DNA of 64,000 nt from Bifidobacterium lemurum (lineage in GTDB: Bacteria; Actinomycetota; Actinomycetes; Actinomycetales; Bifidobacteriaceae), in the NCBI RefSeq assembly GCF_014898175.1, contig NZ_CP062948.1:2418001-2482000 (forward strand). Direction: 5' to 3'. The translations under genes and the position numbers were made by a program. Shown here in pieces: positions 1 through 10,593 of this stretch (within the stretch, counting starts at the first letter, position 1; each line of letters starts with the position of its first letter). The notes under the pieces were generated by a model. It did no database searches, was not told the DNA's origin, and saw nothing but the letters and a program-made list of their open reading frames with translations.

Positions 1-968
1 TTGAAGTCGGTTCCGGCCCATTCGGCGTCATAGCTCACACGGTCGCGGGTCACGCCGGGAGTGTCCTCCACCACCGCGGCGCGACGGCCGAGGATGCGGT
101 TGACCAGCGAGGACTTGCCCACGTTCGGGCGGCCCACGACGGCGAGCACGCCGACCTGGCGCGGGCCTGCGGATGCGGAGTCGTCGGCGAAGCCGCGTCC
201 CTCGATCAGCGCCTCGTCTCCCTCGTCGAGCTCATAGCCGGTGAGATTGGCGGCGTACTGTTCGTATTCCTGCTCTTCGATGGCATCCTCGACGATGGTG
301 GTCAGCACATCCAAGGTCTGGGAGAAATCCATGTCGGAGTTGTCCACGGTGAGCACGCCGTCGGCGGCGGTCAGGAAGTTCGTCACCTGGGAGTCGGCCT
401 TGTCTCGGGCCGCCACGTCCTCGGCGCCCACGCCGGCGACGGCCTGTCCGGTGCGGCGGGCCTGACGCACCGCCTCGCTGGCGGTGAGCAGGATGCGCAC
501 CTCGGCGTCGGGCGCCACCACGGTGGTGATGTCACGTCCCTCGGCCACGATGCCCGCGCCTCGCGAATACGAGTCGGCCGCGGCCTCACGCGCGATGTAG
601 GCGCGTTGCGCGGCGATCAGCACATGGCGTACGGGGATGATGTTCGAGACCTTCGACACATGCGACGAGACCTCGGACGAGCGGATCGCCTGGCTGATGT
701 CCTCGCCGTCGGCGGTCACGCGCGGATCGTCCGGATCGACGCTGATGTCGAAATGGCCTTCGGTGAAGAACGCGCCCACCGCCTCGGTGACGGTCTGCTC
801 GTCAACCGTTTCGGCATCCAGATCGATGCCCTGGTTCAGGCACCACCAGGCGCAGGCGCGATACATCGCGCCCGTGTCGAGATAGGCGAAATCGAAATAC
901 TTGGCCAACGCCTTGGATGTGGACGACTTGCCCACGCCGGCGGGACCGTCGATGGCTACGCGAATCAC
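1..968 (-). CDS. cmk-der: Bifunctional cytidylate kinase / GTPase Der (5' part only)
   Basis: This is the N-terminal 322 residues of a fusion of cytidylate kinase (phosphorylates CMP/dCMP) and the ribosome-assembly GTPase Der; the rest lies beyond the left edge. The translation starts at GTG (968) with a P-loop, GPAGVGKSS, at residues 8-16. The Cmk features DTGAMYRA and GRDITTVV follow. After an acidic linker the first Der G1 motif, GRPNVGKS, appears near residues 280-287, followed by DTPGVTRD. The start overlaps the stop of the upstream pseudouridine synthase gene as GTGA, so the two are translationally coupled. A Cmk-Der fusion is usual in bifidobacteria and some other actinobacteria. The identification is seen directly from the motifs; only the C-terminal Der half is unseen. 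Confidence 0.95.
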   Translation of the reverse strand, partial: MIRVAIDGPAGVGKSSTSKALAKYFDFAYLDTGAMYRACAWWCLNQGIDLDAETVDEQTVTEAVGAFFTEGHFDISVDPDDPRVTADGEDISQAIRSSEVSSHVSKVSNIIPVRHVLIAAQRAYIAREAAADSYSRGAGIVAEGRDITTVVAPDAEVRILLTASEAVRQARRTGQAVAGVGAEDVAARDKADSQVTNFLTAADGVLTVDNSDMDFSQTLDVLTTIVEDAIEEQEYEQYAANLTGYELDEGDEALIEGRGFADDSASAGPRQVGVLAVVGRPNVGKSSLVNRILGRRAAVVEDTPGVTRDRVSYDAEWAGTDF

Positions 969-1738
969 AGGCCGACCTCCTTGGAGAGCGAACGGATTTC
1001 GGTCTGGCTGAGCACGCGGTAGGAGCCCGGCTTCAGATCGCCGAGTTTGATCGGGCCGATCTGCGTGCGGACCAGCCGCTTGACCGGGTATCCGATGGAA
1101 CCGAAGATGCGGCGCACGATGCGGTTCTTGCCCGAATGCAGCACGACCTTGACGATGGTGCTGTCGCGGTTGGAGTCGAGGATCGAGCAACGGTCGAGCT
1201 TGATCCAGCCGTCGTCGAGCTGCACGCCCGTGGTCACCAGCCTGCGGCACACCGTGCCGCTGATCTTGCCTTCGAGCGTGGCGATATAGGTTTTCTCCAC
1301 CTCGTACTTGGGGTGCATCACATGCTGGCTGAGCTCGCCGTCGTTCGTCATGAGCAGCAGGCCTTCGGACTCGTAGTCGAGGCGGCCCATATGGAAGATA
1401 CGGTCGTATTTGTCGCCCACGATGTCGCGCAGCGTGAAGCGTCCCTTGGGATCGTCCATGGCGGAGAGCACGCGCCGGGGCTTGTTCAACGCGAGCGTGA
1501 CGTGATTGGTGTTGATACGAACACGGGAACCGTCGACGCGGATCTGCTGTTTGCTTGGATCGACGCGGCTGCCCAGTTCGGTGACCAGTTCGCCATCGAC
1601 CTCGACACGGCCGTCGGTGATCATCTCCTCGCATTTGCGTCGAGAACCGAAGCCTGCCTGAGCGAGCAGCTTCTGCAGACGGATTCCATCGGTGTTGTCT
1701 TCGTGCGCCTTCTGGGCACGGGAATATGCGTGTGGCAT
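965..1738 (-). CDS. rluB: RsuA/RluB-family pseudouridine synthase
   Basis: This 257-residue enzyme converts uridine to pseudouridine in rRNA, probably 23S rRNA as for RluB, although the exact target cannot be read from sequence. It has an N-terminal S4 RNA-binding domain (about residues 19-65, [20 protein letters not shown]). The catalytic domain carries the GRLDYESEG motif, with the nucleophilic Asp at about residue 121. An in-frame start 18 codons upstream exists, but the ATG at 1738 has GGGAG six bases ahead and is preferred. It is directly upstream of cmk-der with a 4-nt overlap. In many actinobacteria this gene follows scpA-scpB, which would lie outside this window or have moved, since an aquaporin gene sits next door here. 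Confidence 0.9.
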   Translation of the reverse strand: MPHAYSRAQKAHEDNTDGIRLQKLLAQAGFGSRRKCEEMITDGRVEVDGELVTELGSRVDPSKQQIRVDGSRVRINTNHVTLALNKPRRVLSAMDDPKGRFTLRDIVGDKYDRIFHMGRLDYESEGLLLMTNDGELSQHVMHPKYEVEKTYIATLEGKISGTVCRRLVTTGVQLDDGWIKLDRCSILDSNRDSTIVKVVLHSGKNRIVRRIFGSIGYPVKRLVRTQIGPIKLGDLKPGSYRVLSQTEIRSLSKEVGL

Positions 1739-1922
1739 CGTTCTCCCAACGTGGCCTGGCAAGGCGGTCGCCTTGCGTGGTTTCTTATGCATATGCCGGC
1801 GAACCGCCGACTCTTCCAGCGATTCCCAACCTTTCCATTCTATCGTACCGCCGGGGTACTGCTACACTGGCAGACGTTCGGCGGGTCTTCCCGCTCTACC
1901 AATAGAACAGAGGTATTCAACC

Positions 1923-2855
1923 ATGGAAGAAACGAAGCAACAGCCCTTGGCCATCCGCGTGGCCGCGGAATTGGCTGGAAGTTTCCTGTTGTGCTTTGCC
2001 ATCTACGCGTTTTCGACCTGGGGGTCGGCCGTATTCGGCATCAATGTGGTGTTCGCCGCGCTGGCCACCGGTCTGGCCTATGCGGCGGTGACGGCGATCT
2101 TCTCGAAGGTCTCCGGCGGCCAGCTCAATCCCGCGGTGACCGTCGCCGCCGTGCTCACCTCGAAAACCAAGGTGCTCGACGGCGTGCTGTATGTGATCGC
2201 CCAAGTGCTCGGCGCCATCGCCGCGGGCTTCGCGGTGGTCGCGCTGATCCCCACCAACGAGACGGTGACGATGAGCATCTGGCTGCCCGGCGCGGTCAAC
2301 GGTTTCGAGGCGGGCTCCGTCTCCTACTCCGTGCTCAGCCAGTACGACATCAGCTTCTCGGTCACGCTGGCGATCATCATCGAGGTGATCGCCGCGCTGC
2401 TGGTGGTCGCCGCCGCCATGTCCTCGCTGGGCGAGCATGGCGAATCCTCCGACCGTCATGTGTGGATGATGGGCCTGTCCTACGCGCTTGCCACCGCCAT
2501 CACCTACCCGGTGACCGGCGCCGGTCTGAACCCGGCCCGCTCCACGGGTATCGCGCTCGCCGCACAAGGCCAGGGACTGACGCAGAATCCGCTATCCCAG
2601 CTGTGGGTGTTCTGGATCTGCCCGGTGCTGGCCGCCGCGGTGGTGGCGCTGGTGATGATCGCCGCGCAGATGATCAACGACGCCATGTCCCGTCCGAAGC
2701 CCGTGGTGGCCGTCGAAGGCGACGACGTCGAAACCCTGTCGGGCGAGGCGGATTTCGTCGAGGCCGAGGACTCACATGATGAGGCTGATGCTGAAGTACG
2801 TGACGAGCAGTCCGATGCCCAGCGCGATGCCGATGAAGGAGTCGAACGCCACTGA
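1923..2855 (+). CDS. MIP/aquaporin-family channel
   Basis: This is a 310-residue inner-membrane channel of the major intrinsic protein family, moving water or small neutral solutes such as glycerol. It has six hydrophobic segments and both half-helix signatures, QLNPAVT (Asn near residue 69) and GLNPARS (Asn near residue 203). Pore selectivity is not assigned, because the aromatic/arginine filter cannot be placed reliably by eye. The ATG at 1923 begins MEETKQQPLA; upstream in-frame codons lack a binding site and are unlikely. After the last helix there is a cytoplasmic tail of about 50 acidic residues, longer than in AqpZ or GlpF. Its coding DNA overlaps the convergent DUF3017-like gene by 84 nt. 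Confidence 0.9.
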   Translation: MEETKQQPLAIRVAAELAGSFLLCFAIYAFSTWGSAVFGINVVFAALATGLAYAAVTAIFSKVSGGQLNPAVTVAAVLTSKTKVLDGVLYVIAQVLGAIAAGFAVVALIPTNETVTMSIWLPGAVNGFEAGSVSYSVLSQYDISFSVTLAIIIEVIAALLVVAAAMSSLGEHGESSDRHVWMMGLSYALATAITYPVTGAGLNPARSTGIALAAQGQGLTQNPLSQLWVFWICPVLAAAVVALVMIAAQMINDAMSRPKPVVAVEGDDVETLSGEADFVEAEDSHDEADAEVRDEQSDAQRDADEGVERH

Positions 2856-3056
2856 GCGCACTTTCCAGGGGCTGCGTTCGCGTAACGCCAAACGCAGAAC
2901 ACCGGTGACGATGGCCGTCACGGCGAGCACCGCCGTGGCGGCCATCGTGTATCCGAAGAAGGCCACGACGACGGCAAGCGCCACCATGGCGAGCACGATC
3001 CATTCGAACCAAGGCTTGCCCTCATTCGTTTCGGAAACGGTCGGATGGTTCTTCAT
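2772..3056 (-). CDS. Small membrane protein, DUF3017-like
   Basis: This 94-residue protein has a short polar N-terminus and three predicted membrane helices (WIVLAMVALAVVVAFFGYT, AVLAVTAIVTGVLRLAL and FIGIALGIGLLVTYFSI). It resembles the actinobacterial DUF3017 family, which commonly lies near purH/folD, and here it is next to purH. Function is unknown. The start at 3056 (MKNHPTVSETNEG) has TAAGGAC just upstream, and a TATAAT box lies about 60 nt further up. The last 84 nt overlap, in the opposite direction, the end of the aquaporin-family gene. An in-frame start 14 codons upstream is possible but lacks a binding site. Confidence 0.75.
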   Translation of the reverse strand: MKNHPTVSETNEGKPWFEWIVLAMVALAVVVAFFGYTMAATAVLAVTAIVTGVLRLALRERSPWKVRSVAFDSFIGIALGIGLLVTYFSISLIM

Positions 3057-3112
3057 GGCGGTCCTTACACGTGGGTTTGCGATATGCGGTCGGCTCAACG
3101 GCCGACTGTTGC

Positions 3113-3118
3113 ATTATA
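3113..3118 (-). promoter_or_regulatory. Candidate -10 box for the DUF3017-like gene
   Basis: Read on the minus strand the bases are TATAAT, a perfect consensus -10, about 57 nt upstream of the ATG at 3056. No matching -35 hexamer is seen at 16-18 nt, so this is a candidate only. Confidence 0.4.
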
Positions 3119-3165
3119 GAGGCGTCACGTCCGAAGCGGCGAATCGACGCCGGTCGCGATATGCG

Positions 3166-3206
3166 AAGGCCGGCCGGAGGGAACGGAATCTCCTCCGGCC
3201 GGCCTT
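3166..3206 (-). terminator. Hairpin downstream of purH
   Basis: Two perfectly complementary 15-nt arms (AAGGCCGGCCGGAGG and its complement) flank an 11-nt loop, 19 nt after the purH stop. The T-tract on the minus strand is short, so termination may be partial. The hairpin also sits upstream of the DUF3017-like gene's promoter region. Confidence 0.65.
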
Positions 3207-3224
3207 TGTCGTATGACTCGCCGA

Positions 3225-4841
3225 TCAGTGGAAGAAGTGACGCGTGCCGGTGAGGTACATGGTCACGCCTGCCTGCTTGGCCGCCTCGATCACTTCCTCG
3301 TCGCGGATGGACCCGCCGGGCTGCACGATCGCCTTGACGCCGGCCTTGATCAGGATTTCGGCACCGTCGGCGAAGGGGAAGAACGCGTCGGACGCGGCCA
3401 CCGCGCCGGTGGCGCGATCGGCGTTGTCCGCCAGCGTGTTGGCGCGCTCGACGGCCAGATGGCAGGAATCCACGCGGTTGACCTGGCCCATGCCGATGCC
3501 GACCGTGGCTTGGTCGTGCGCCAGCAGAATGGCGTTCGACTTGACGCAGCGGATGGCGCGCCATGCGAACACGAGATCCTTCAGGGTCTCGGCGTCCGCG
3601 GCTTCACCGGAAACGAGCTTCCAGCCGTTCGGATCGTCGCCGGGAGCGTCGATCAGGTCGGTGTCCTGCACCAGCAGTCCGCCGTCGATGGCGCGGATCT
3701 GCTCGTGTCCCTTCGGCGGCTCGGCCACCTTGAGGATACGCAGGTTCTTCTTCTTGGTCTGCAGCAGCTCAAGAGCCTCGGGCTCGTAGGCGGGGGCCAC
3801 GATCACCTCGGTGAAGATCGGACGCACGCTTTCGGCCATGTCGAGCGTGACGGTGGTGTTGCAGGCCACCACGCCGCCGTAGGCGCTCACCGGATCGCAG
3901 GCGTGGGCCTTCTTGTGGGCTTCGGCCGCGGTGGCGCCGATGGCCAGACCGCACGGATTGTTGTGCTTGACGATGGCCACGGCGATGGAGGGGGCCATAT
4001 CCCACACGGCGCGCCATGCGGCGTCGGCGTCCACGTAGTTGTTGTAGCTCATCGGCTTGCCGCCGAGCTGCTCGGCATGCGCGAAGCCGGTCTGGTTGAG
4101 CGGATCGAGATACAGCGCGGCCTGCTGGTGCGAGTTCTCGCCGTAGCGCAGCGTGTTGGCGCGATCCCACGTGCGGGTGAACTGGGCGGGGAACTTGGCC
4201 GTGTCGGCCTGTTCGTCGTCGGCCGCCACGGTGGCGGGCTTGGGCCACTGCTTGGCGGTCCACTCGTTGATGGTCGCGTCATAGGCGGCGGTGTGCGCGA
4301 AGGCCTTGGCGGCGAGCCAACGGCGCTCGTCCAACGAGAAGCCGGTGCCGTCGGCCACGCGGGAGGCGACCAGCGCGTAGTCCTGCGGGTCGGTGACGAT
4401 GGCAACGGTGGCATGGTTCTTCGCCGCACCGCGCACCATGGAGGGGCCGCCGATATCGATTTTTTCAATGATGGCGTCGGTTTCGGCGCCGGAACGCACG
4501 GTATCGGCGAAGGGATACAGATTCACGACCACCAGATCGAAGGGTTTGATGCCCAGCTGCTCGAGCTGCGCCACATGGTCGGCGTTGGTCATGTCGGCCA
4601 GGATGCCCGCGTGGATATGCGGATCGAGGGTTTTCACACGGCCGTCCAGGCTTTCGGGGAACCCTGTGACCTCACTGACTTCGGTGACGCTCACGCCCAG
4701 CGCGGCGAGCGTTTTGGCGGTCGACCCAGTGGAGACGACCTCGGTGCCGGCTTTCACGAACGCGTCGGCGAGCACCTCGATTCCTTCCTTATGGAAGACC
4801 GATACCAGTGCTCGGCGAATCGGTCGGTTCGTGTTTGTCAT
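3225..4841 (-). CDS. purH: Bifunctional AICAR formyltransferase / IMP cyclohydrolase PurH
   Basis: PurH catalyses the last two steps of de novo purine synthesis, AICAR to FAICAR and then to IMP. The protein is 538 residues, normal for the family. The N-terminal MGS-like cyclohydrolase domain begins [13 protein letters not shown] and covers about residues 1-140. The transformylase domain follows with IVKHNNPCG, which contains the catalytic Lys-His pair. The chosen ATG at 4841 is preceded by AAGGAGG, while an in-frame start 47 codons earlier lies inside perM and has no such site. The first 53 nt overlap the 3' end of perM, consistent with one sucC-sucD-perM-purH transcript. The purN gene often found before purH in actinobacteria is absent here. 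Confidence 0.97.
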   Translation of the reverse strand: MTNTNRPIRRALVSVFHKEGIEVLADAFVKAGTEVVSTGSTAKTLAALGVSVTEVSEVTGFPESLDGRVKTLDPHIHAGILADMTNADHVAQLEQLGIKPFDLVVVNLYPFADTVRSGAETDAIIEKIDIGGPSMVRGAAKNHATVAIVTDPQDYALVASRVADGTGFSLDERRWLAAKAFAHTAAYDATINEWTAKQWPKPATVAADDEQADTAKFPAQFTRTWDRANTLRYGENSHQQAALYLDPLNQTGFAHAEQLGGKPMSYNNYVDADAAWRAVWDMAPSIAVAIVKHNNPCGLAIGATAAEAHKKAHACDPVSAYGGVVACNTTVTLDMAESVRPIFTEVIVAPAYEPEALELLQTKKKNLRILKVAEPPKGHEQIRAIDGGLLVQDTDLIDAPGDDPNGWKLVSGEAADAETLKDLVFAWRAIRCVKSNAILLAHDQATVGIGMGQVNRVDSCHLAVERANTLADNADRATGAVAASDAFFPFADGAEILIKAGVKAIVQPGGSIRDEEVIEAAKQAGVTMYLTGTRHFFH

Positions 4842-6207
4842 CCTGTTCCTCCTTGGGTTGTGAATCTGAAGGTTGCAAGTCGGTTGATTGACCGGACGCG
4901 TTCGCGTCCGTGGTGCCGCTGGCGGTGCGTGCGACGGCGGCGGCGCGGGGCGGCCTGTGCGTGTCGCGGGTTTGCGAGACACGGCGTGATATCCAGCCTA
5001 TCCCGAAAAACGCGGCGGTGGCAACAAGCGCCGTCAGCCATGCGGCGAACAGTCCGATGGCGGTGGGACGTCCGACGGATTGAGTGGATTGCACCACGTC
5101 GACGCCCACATGGGCGAGCCTGTGCTCCCCCAGCGAACCGTTGGACAGGGCGAATACGGCCGCGGAGCAGACGGCCACCAGCGCGCCGGCCAGGCAGAAG
5201 GCCGCCGCCGGATACACCAGATCGAGCACCATACGCTTATCGGTTCGCTCATGCATCATCCGCATCGGTCGATACGCGAAACCACTCGGCAGAAAAACGA
5301 CCAGCAATCCAAGTATGAGGGCCGTCGCCAGAGGAATCATCATCAATGCCGTACGCAGGATGTCGTTCTCGACCGGGTTCGGAAACAGCCCGAAGATCGG
5401 GACGGCTGGAAGTCCACTGGATTGTCCGATCCACAGGGTGAAACTGCCGAGCTCGCCGATCGCGAATCCGGCGCCGAACAGCCAGGAGCACGCCCAGACG
5501 CATAGATTGGGCAGCCAGATCAGCGAGGCGATGGTGGTGAGCACGCGCGATCCGGTCTGCATGCCCGCCATATCGAACACCGCGGCCATCGCGTCATGGT
5601 TCATCCACACCCACGAGACCACGGTGCCTATGGCGCAGAGCGCGTACACGCCCAGCAATACGGCGGCCAGGATCAGGCCGCACGTCAGACAATGGCGGAC
5701 GGACGCGGAAAGATGGTCCCGGATGAGCTTGGCCACGCCGTGCCGCAGTTGAGCGTTGGCGCAGACGGCGCAGACGGCGGCGACCGCATACAGCCCCGCG
5801 CATTTGAGCAGGGATACTCCCAAACCGTCCGTCAACCCCACTTCGACGCCTTGCCTGAACATGGTGTTGATCGCCAGCCAACCCACCAATCCCGCGGCCA
5901 ACGCATGCGGGGAAGTGGCTCGCATACGCTTGATCAGCGAGACGATGAGCGCGATCAGCAGCATGGTCAGACCAAGCGGCATGATCGTCAGCGTGATGGA
6001 CGATGTGGTGAAACCGATGCCTTGGCTGAGCAGCACCACGGCCTGCGTGAGCGGCACCGTATGGGCGGAGAGGTTGTCCCCGCCCTCCTCCATCGAGACG
6101 ACCAGCAGGATCAGCGCGATGCAGCATCCCAGCGATATCGCGAAGATGGCCATGGCGAGAATGGAAAGCAGCAGTCCCCTGCCCCACTGTTTGAGGGTGT
6201 CGATCAT
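4789..6207 (-). CDS. Polytopic membrane protein, PerM/DUF6350 family
   Basis: This 472-residue integral membrane protein has about ten hydrophobic segments and ends in a polar tail of about 55 residues rich in Thr, Ser, Asp and Gln. It corresponds to the actinobacterial DUF6350/PerM family. In Mycobacterium that protein is linked to cell division and lies between sucD and purN-purH, the same order as here, so the call rests on both context and topology. The start overlaps the sucD stop as ATGA, and the end overlaps the purH start by 53 nt. There are no catalytic motifs. The role in envelope or division biology is inferred from the mycobacterial homologue. Confidence 0.75.
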   Translation of the reverse strand: MIDTLKQWGRGLLLSILAMAIFAISLGCCIALILLVVSMEEGGDNLSAHTVPLTQAVVLLSQGIGFTTSSITLTIMPLGLTMLLIALIVSLIKRMRATSPHALAAGLVGWLAINTMFRQGVEVGLTDGLGVSLLKCAGLYAVAAVCAVCANAQLRHGVAKLIRDHLSASVRHCLTCGLILAAVLLGVYALCAIGTVVSWVWMNHDAMAAVFDMAGMQTGSRVLTTIASLIWLPNLCVWACSWLFGAGFAIGELGSFTLWIGQSSGLPAVPIFGLFPNPVENDILRTALMMIPLATALILGLLVVFLPSGFAYRPMRMMHERTDKRMVLDLVYPAAAFCLAGALVAVCSAAVFALSNGSLGEHRLAHVGVDVVQSTQSVGRPTAIGLFAAWLTALVATAAFFGIGWISRRVSQTRDTHRPPRAAAVARTASGTTDANASGQSTDLQPSDSQPKEEQDDKHEPTDSPSTGIGLP

Positions 6208-7118
6208 AGCAGCGACTGTTTGGCGAGCACCTCGCGCATCAGAGCGGCGGCCTGGCCCGGGGTTTTGCCCACCGGAATGCCGACGGCCTCAAGCGCTTCC
6301 TTCTTATCCTGCGCGGTGCCTTTGCCACCGGAGACGATGGCGCCGGCGTGCCCCATCTGCTTGCCCTCCGGAGCGGTGAATCCGGCGATGTAGGCGACGA
6401 TGGGCTTGGTCATGTGCTCGCTGGCCCATTGGGCCGCGTCCTGTTCCGCATTGCCGCCGATCTCGCCGATCATCATCACGGCCTTGGTTCGCTCATCGGC
6501 TTCGAACGCCTCCAGCGCCTCCTGCAGGGTGGTGCCGACGATCGGGTCGCCGCCGGCACCCAGACATGCGGTGAATCCGATATCGCTCAGCTCCCCCATC
6601 AGCTGGTAGGTCAGCGTGCCGGACTTCGACACCAATCCCAGCGGTCCGCGCGACACGATGCCGTCTGGGATGATGCCGAGATTCACACCCGGCTCGCCCA
6701 ACGTGACCAGGCCCGGGCAGTTGGGGCCGACCAGACGCACGCCCTTGCGGCGCGCGAGGGCGACGAAGTAGGCGGAGTCCGCCACCGGGATGCCTTCGGT
6801 GATCACCACGATCAGCTCGATGCCCGCTTCGATGGCTTCGACCACCGCGCCCTTGGCGAATCGCGGGGGCACGAACACGACGCTGGCTTTGGCTCCTGTG
6901 GCCTGTTGTGCCTCCTCGCAGGTGGCGAACACGGGAACGTGCGCGTCCCGGCCGTCGCTTGCCGAGGGGAAATCGACGGTGGTGCCGGCCTTACGGGGGT
7001 TCACGCCGCCGACGATGTTGGTGCCGGCCTTGAGCATGCGCGCGGTGTGGGTCATACCCTGGTGCCCCGTCATGCCTTGGACGATCACCGGGGCCCCGTC
7101 TTCAATGAACAGCGTCAT
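6204..7118 (-). CDS. sucD: Succinate-CoA ligase (ADP/GDP-forming) alpha subunit
   Basis: The alpha subunit binds CoA and carries the phosphohistidine of succinyl-CoA synthetase, which interconverts succinyl-CoA and succinate with NTP formation. The protein is 304 residues. The N-terminal CoA-binding Rossmann region has [16 protein letters not shown]. The active His is in [13 protein letters not shown] at about residue 257. It is transcribed after sucC, with the stop of sucC and the start of sucD sharing one base (TGATG). Bifidobacteria have an incomplete TCA cycle, so the enzyme probably serves succinyl-CoA supply rather than respiration; this is inference. Confidence 0.97.
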   Translation of the reverse strand: MTLFIEDGAPVIVQGMTGHQGMTHTARMLKAGTNIVGGVNPRKAGTTVDFPSASDGRDAHVPVFATCEEAQQATGAKASVVFVPPRFAKGAVVEAIEAGIELIVVITEGIPVADSAYFVALARRKGVRLVGPNCPGLVTLGEPGVNLGIIPDGIVSRGPLGLVSKSGTLTYQLMGELSDIGFTACLGAGGDPIVGTTLQEALEAFEADERTKAVMMIGEIGGNAEQDAAQWASEHMTKPIVAYIAGFTAPEGKQMGHAGAIVSGGKGTAQDKKEALEAVGIPVGKTPGQAAALMREVLAKQSLL

Positions 7119-8320
7119 CAGCGCGCCTCCTTCGACTGGACCGCCTCGGCCGCGATGCGCGCGGCCTGGCTGGCGGCCTCCTCCATGGTCTGTGCCACAT
7201 GGACGTTCGGATTGTTCGCCTTGGCGAGCGTGCTCAGCCCCTCGTCGGCCGCGTTGCCGTCGAAACGCACCACCAGCGGCTTGGAGCCGCCGCGGGCGGC
7301 CACCGCTTCGAGGATGCCTTCGGCCACCTGCTCGCAGGAGGTCAGGCCTCCGTACACGTTGATGAACACCGATTCGACTTGCGGGTCGGAAAGCACGATG
7401 TCCAAACTGGTGGCCATCACCTGCGCCGACGCGCCGCCGCCGATGTCGAGGAAGTTCGCCGGCTTGATGCCGGTGCCTTGCTCCTCTCCGGCGCCGGAGA
7501 CGGCGTCGAGCGAGCTCATCACCAGTCCCGCGCCGTTGCCGATCACGCCGACCTCACCGTCGAGATGCACGTAATGCAGTCCGTATTCGCGGGCGCGCTG
7601 CTCGAACGGGTCGGCCTGGACGGCGTCTTCGAAACGCTTCCATCCGTCGTGGCGGAAGGCCGCGTTGTCGTCCAAGGAGATTTTGGCGTCGAGCGCGCAC
7701 AGCGTCTTCGAGGATTCGTCGTCGGGGTCGCCGATCTTCGCCAAAGGATTGATCTCCACCAGCGTGGCGTCGTTCTCCTTGAAGCATCGCCACATCTTGA
7801 GCAGGATCTGCGCCGCCTGGTCGACGTCGGCATGGTAGAAGCCGATGCTCTCGGCCATACGGGTGGCGGCTTCGATGTCGAACTCATCCAGCGCGTTGAT
7901 ATGCAGGCGCTTCACCGATTCGGGATGCTCCCTGGCGATCTCCTCGACCTCGGTGCCGCCCGCGGCGGTGGCCAGCACATCGTAGTCGCGGGAGGAACGG
8001 TCCACCGAAATGGACACGTAATACTCATGCAGGATGTTCTTGGCTTCGGCCACCAGCACGCCGGACACCTTGTGTCCGTGGATGCTCATGGGCAGAATCG
8101 CCTCGGAGGCGAGAATGGCCTCGTCGAGGGTTTTGGCGAGCTTGACGCCGCCTGCCTGGCCTCGGTGGCCGATTTTGACCTGGGCTTTGATCACGCAGGG
8201 CAGGCCGACCGTCTCGACGGCTTCGGCCACCTCATGGGAATTCTGCGCGAACACGGCTTTGGGAGTCGGTATGCCCTGTTCTTCAAGCAACGTTCTGGCT
8301 TGGTATTCGTAAAGATCCAT
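7118..8320 (-). CDS. sucC: Succinate-CoA ligase beta subunit
   Basis: The beta subunit holds the ATP-grasp nucleotide site and the succinate site of succinyl-CoA synthetase. The protein is 400 residues. It begins [20 protein letters not shown], typical for SucC, has the ATP-grasp segment [20 protein letters not shown], and a C-terminal ligase domain with [10 protein letters not shown] and [10 protein letters not shown]. It is first in the sucC-sucD-perM-purH run. The region before it (8321-8361) is short, so a promoter may overlap the end of apt. Confidence 0.97.
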   Translation of the reverse strand: MDLYEYQARTLLEEQGIPTPKAVFAQNSHEVAEAVETVGLPCVIKAQVKIGHRGQAGGVKLAKTLDEAILASEAILPMSIHGHKVSGVLVAEAKNILHEYYVSISVDRSSRDYDVLATAAGGTEVEEIAREHPESVKRLHINALDEFDIEAATRMAESIGFYHADVDQAAQILLKMWRCFKENDATLVEINPLAKIGDPDDESSKTLCALDAKISLDDNAAFRHDGWKRFEDAVQADPFEQRAREYGLHYVHLDGEVGVIGNGAGLVMSSLDAVSGAGEEQGTGIKPANFLDIGGGASAQVMATSLDIVLSDPQVESVFINVYGGLTSCEQVAEGILEAVAARGGSKPLVVRFDGNAADEGLSTLAKANNPNVHVAQTMEEAASQAARIAAEAVQSKEAR

Positions 8321-8361
8321 GGATGCTTCCTTGGAATGGGTGGGTATGGAACCTTTGCAGG

Positions 8362-8943
8362 TCAGGCCGGCATGGTGACCAGCACGCTGGTGGGTCGGCC
8401 GCCGAGTTTGGCGGTGCCGTTCAAGCCGTCGAGGCCCATCACGAAGCTGAATCCCACAACCTTGCCGCCGGCGCGTTCGATGAGTTCCGCGCCCGCCGCC
8501 GCGGTGCCTCCGGTGGCGATCAGATCGTCCACGATAAGCACGCGTTCGCCGGGTTTGACGGCTTCGGCTTCGATTTCGACGCTTTCGCTGCCGTATTCCA
8601 AATCATAGGATTCGCGAATGGTCTGGGGCGGCAGTTTGCCCGCTTTTCGGACGGCGATGAAGCCTTTGCCCAGATGCGCGGCCAAGGCGGGGCCGAACAG
8701 GAAACCACGGGCTTCCAGACCGGCGACGGCGTCGAAATCCTCGGCGGGCACGGGCAGTGCCGCCTCCAGCGCCTGCATCATCAAGTGCAGGCCTTTGGCA
8801 TCGGCCAGCACCGGCATGAAGTCGCGGAAGATGATGCCCTCTTTGGGAAATCCGGGAATCGAACGAATCAGTGAGACGAGATACGAGGCGTCCTCGGCCC
8901 CGATCTTGCCCAGATCAGCGATGGCGATATCGGTGTTCGGCAT
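8362..8943 (-). CDS. apt: Adenine phosphoribosyltransferase
   Basis: Apt salvages adenine with PRPP to give AMP. The protein is 193 residues. It has the family opening IPGFPKEGIIFRDFMPVLAD, the flexible-loop region GLEARGFLFG, and the PRPP-binding motif VLIVDDLIATGGT. The ATG at 8943 (MPNTDIAIADLG) is preferred, with GGAGA about 11 bases ahead; the in-frame ATG at 8961 has no binding site. It lies between yajC and sucC on the same strand. Confidence 0.95.
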   Translation of the reverse strand: MPNTDIAIADLGKIGAEDASYLVSLIRSIPGFPKEGIIFRDFMPVLADAKGLHLMMQALEAALPVPAEDFDAVAGLEARGFLFGPALAAHLGKGFIAVRKAGKLPPQTIRESYDLEYGSESVEIEAEAVKPGERVLIVDDLIATGGTAAAGAELIERAGGKVVGFSFVMGLDGLNGTAKLGGRPTSVLVTMPA

Positions 8944-9007
8944 GGCGATATGGCTCTCCATATGACGATTGGCGGGCGAAAAAACAATGCGCGGTGTGAG
9001 GCGCGGG

Positions 9008-9460
9008 TTACTTGGCGGCTTCCTGCGGCTGCTCGTCGGCAACCTCGGTGTCCACGACCTTGGCTTCGACGGTTTCGGTCGTCTCGGCCGCGTTCTCCGC
9101 CGATTCGAGCGCCTGGTCCATCGGCACCTGCGCCTCGTCGTCGTTCTGCTCGATCGGGTTGCCGTTTTCATCCACCTCATCGTCGGAGACGTAGGCGGGA
9201 CGCACGTATTCCTTGCTGATCGCGTTGAAGGAGAAACGCATCAGCGAGCCTTCGGAGTCGATGACGATCTCCTCGTACTGGACGTCCACGGAGACGACCT
9301 TGCCGATCACGCCGCCGATGGTGATGATCTCGGTGCCCGGCTGCAGGTTGGCGCGGAAGTCCTGACGCTCCGCCTGCTGCTGCTTGGCCTTGCGGGACTG
9401 CCACCACATCATGCCGATCATAGCGACCATGATGACGATGAGGAAAAGCGAACTACCCAA
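9008..9460 (-). CDS. yajC: Preprotein translocase accessory subunit YajC
   Basis: YajC associates with SecDF at the Sec translocon. The 150-residue protein has a single N-terminal membrane helix (LFLIVIMVAMIGMMWW), then a basic stretch, and then the conserved cytoplasmic domain with LQPGTEIITIGGVIGKVVSVD. The C-terminal third is acidic and low complexity (Glu, Asp, Ala, Thr), longer than in E. coli YajC (about 110 residues). It follows ruvB by 47 nt. secD and secF, its usual neighbours, are not present here. Confidence 0.92.
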   Translation of the reverse strand: MGSSLFLIVIMVAMIGMMWWQSRKAKQQQAERQDFRANLQPGTEIITIGGVIGKVVSVDVQYEEIVIDSEGSLMRFSFNAISKEYVRPAYVSDDEVDENGNPIEQNDDEAQVPMDQALESAENAAETTETVEAKVVDTEVADEQPQEAAK

Positions 9461-9507
9461 GAGAAACTCCTTGATGATGGAAAACGGACTATCTGGCCTT
9501 GAAGATT

Positions 9508-10593
9508 CTAAAAGAGCTTGCTGACATCATCCTGGGGAACCAATCCCAGATGCCTCCACGCCTTCTCGGTTGCGATGCGGCCGCGCGGCGTGCGGGCGAG
9601 GAATCCCTCGCGCACCAGATACGGCTCGCACACCGTCTCCACGGTTTCGGACTCCTCCCCCACCATGGCCGCGAGATTGTTCAATCCCACCGGTCCGCCG
9701 TTGAAATTGGTCACGATTGCCTTGAGCACGGCGATGTCCAGACGATCCAGACCCTCCGCGTCGATCTGATAGAGATCCAACGCCTCCTTGACGTCCGCGG
9801 AGCGCACCACGATGAGATCGTGCACGATGGCCCAGTCGCGCACGCGGCGCAGCAGACGGTTGGCGATACGCGGCGTGCCCCGCGAACGCATGGCCAGCTG
9901 GGCGGCCGCGCCCTCGTCGAGATTGACGCCCAACACGCCGGCCGAGCGATCGATCAGCCGCTCCAGCTCGTCGATCGGATAGAAGTCGAGATGCGCGGTG
10001 AAACCGAAACGCGCGCGCAGAGGCGAGGGCAGCATGCCTTCGCGCGTGGTGGCGCCGATCACCGTGAACCGCGGCAGGGTGAGCGGAATGGACGTGGCGC
10101 CGGGTCCCTTGCCCACCATCACATCCACGCGGAAATCCTCCATCGCGATATACAACAGTTCCTCGGCCGCGCGCGGCAGACGGTGGATTTCGTCGATGAA
10201 CAGCACCTCGCCGGTATCGAGCGAGCTCAGGATTGAAGCGAGATCACCGGCATGCTGGATGGCGGGGCCGGAGGTGACGCGGATAGGCACGCCCAACTCG
10301 TTGGCCACGATCATCGCCAATGTGGTTTTGCCCAATCCGGGAGGGCCCGCGAGCAGGATATGGTCGGGCGGAACGTCGCGTTTGCGCGCGGCATCCAAAA
10401 ACAGCTGCAGCTGCGCTTTGAGGGTCGGTTGTCCGATGAAGCCGTCGAGCGCGTGGGGGCGCAACTCCTCGTCGCTCACCGGCTCGTTGCCGATGGGCTG
10501 GGAGGAGACCATGCGCAGGGATTCCTCGTTCGCTCCGGTGTTCGACTGGCCGTATGCGGGGGTTTCGTCCAGCGGCGTCGATGCGTTGTTCAT
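9508..10593 (-). CDS. ruvB: Holliday junction branch-migration helicase RuvB
   Basis: RuvB is the AAA+ motor that drives branch migration of Holliday junctions with RuvA. The protein is 361 residues, with Walker [10 protein letters not shown] at 83-91, Walker [11 protein letters not shown], sensor 1 GATTREG, and a C-terminal winged helix that includes [10 protein letters not shown]. The first 45 residues are a variable extension. The start shares one base with the ruvA stop (TGATG), so the pair is translationally coupled. Confidence 0.98.
   Translation of the reverse strand: MNNASTPLDETPAYGQSNTGANEESLRMVSSQPIGNEPVSDEELRPHALDGFIGQPTLKAQLQLFLDAARKRDVPPDHILLAGPPGLGKTTLAMIVANELGVPIRVTSGPAIQHAGDLASILSSLDTGEVLFIDEIHRLPRAAEELLYIAMEDFRVDVMVGKGPGATSIPLTLPRFTVIGATTREGMLPSPLRARFGFTAHLDFYPIDELERLIDRSAGVLGVNLDEGAAAQLAMRSRGTPRIANRLLRRVRDWAIVHDLIVVRSADVKEALDLYQIDAEGLDRLDIAVLKAIVTNFNGGPVGLNNLAAMVGEESETVETVCEPYLVREGFLARTPRGRIATEKAWRHLGLVPQDDVSKLF

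Noticed and set aside
3213..5318. Long open frame antisense to purH and perM
   Set aside because: It spans two clear genes on the other strand and lacks a start signal.
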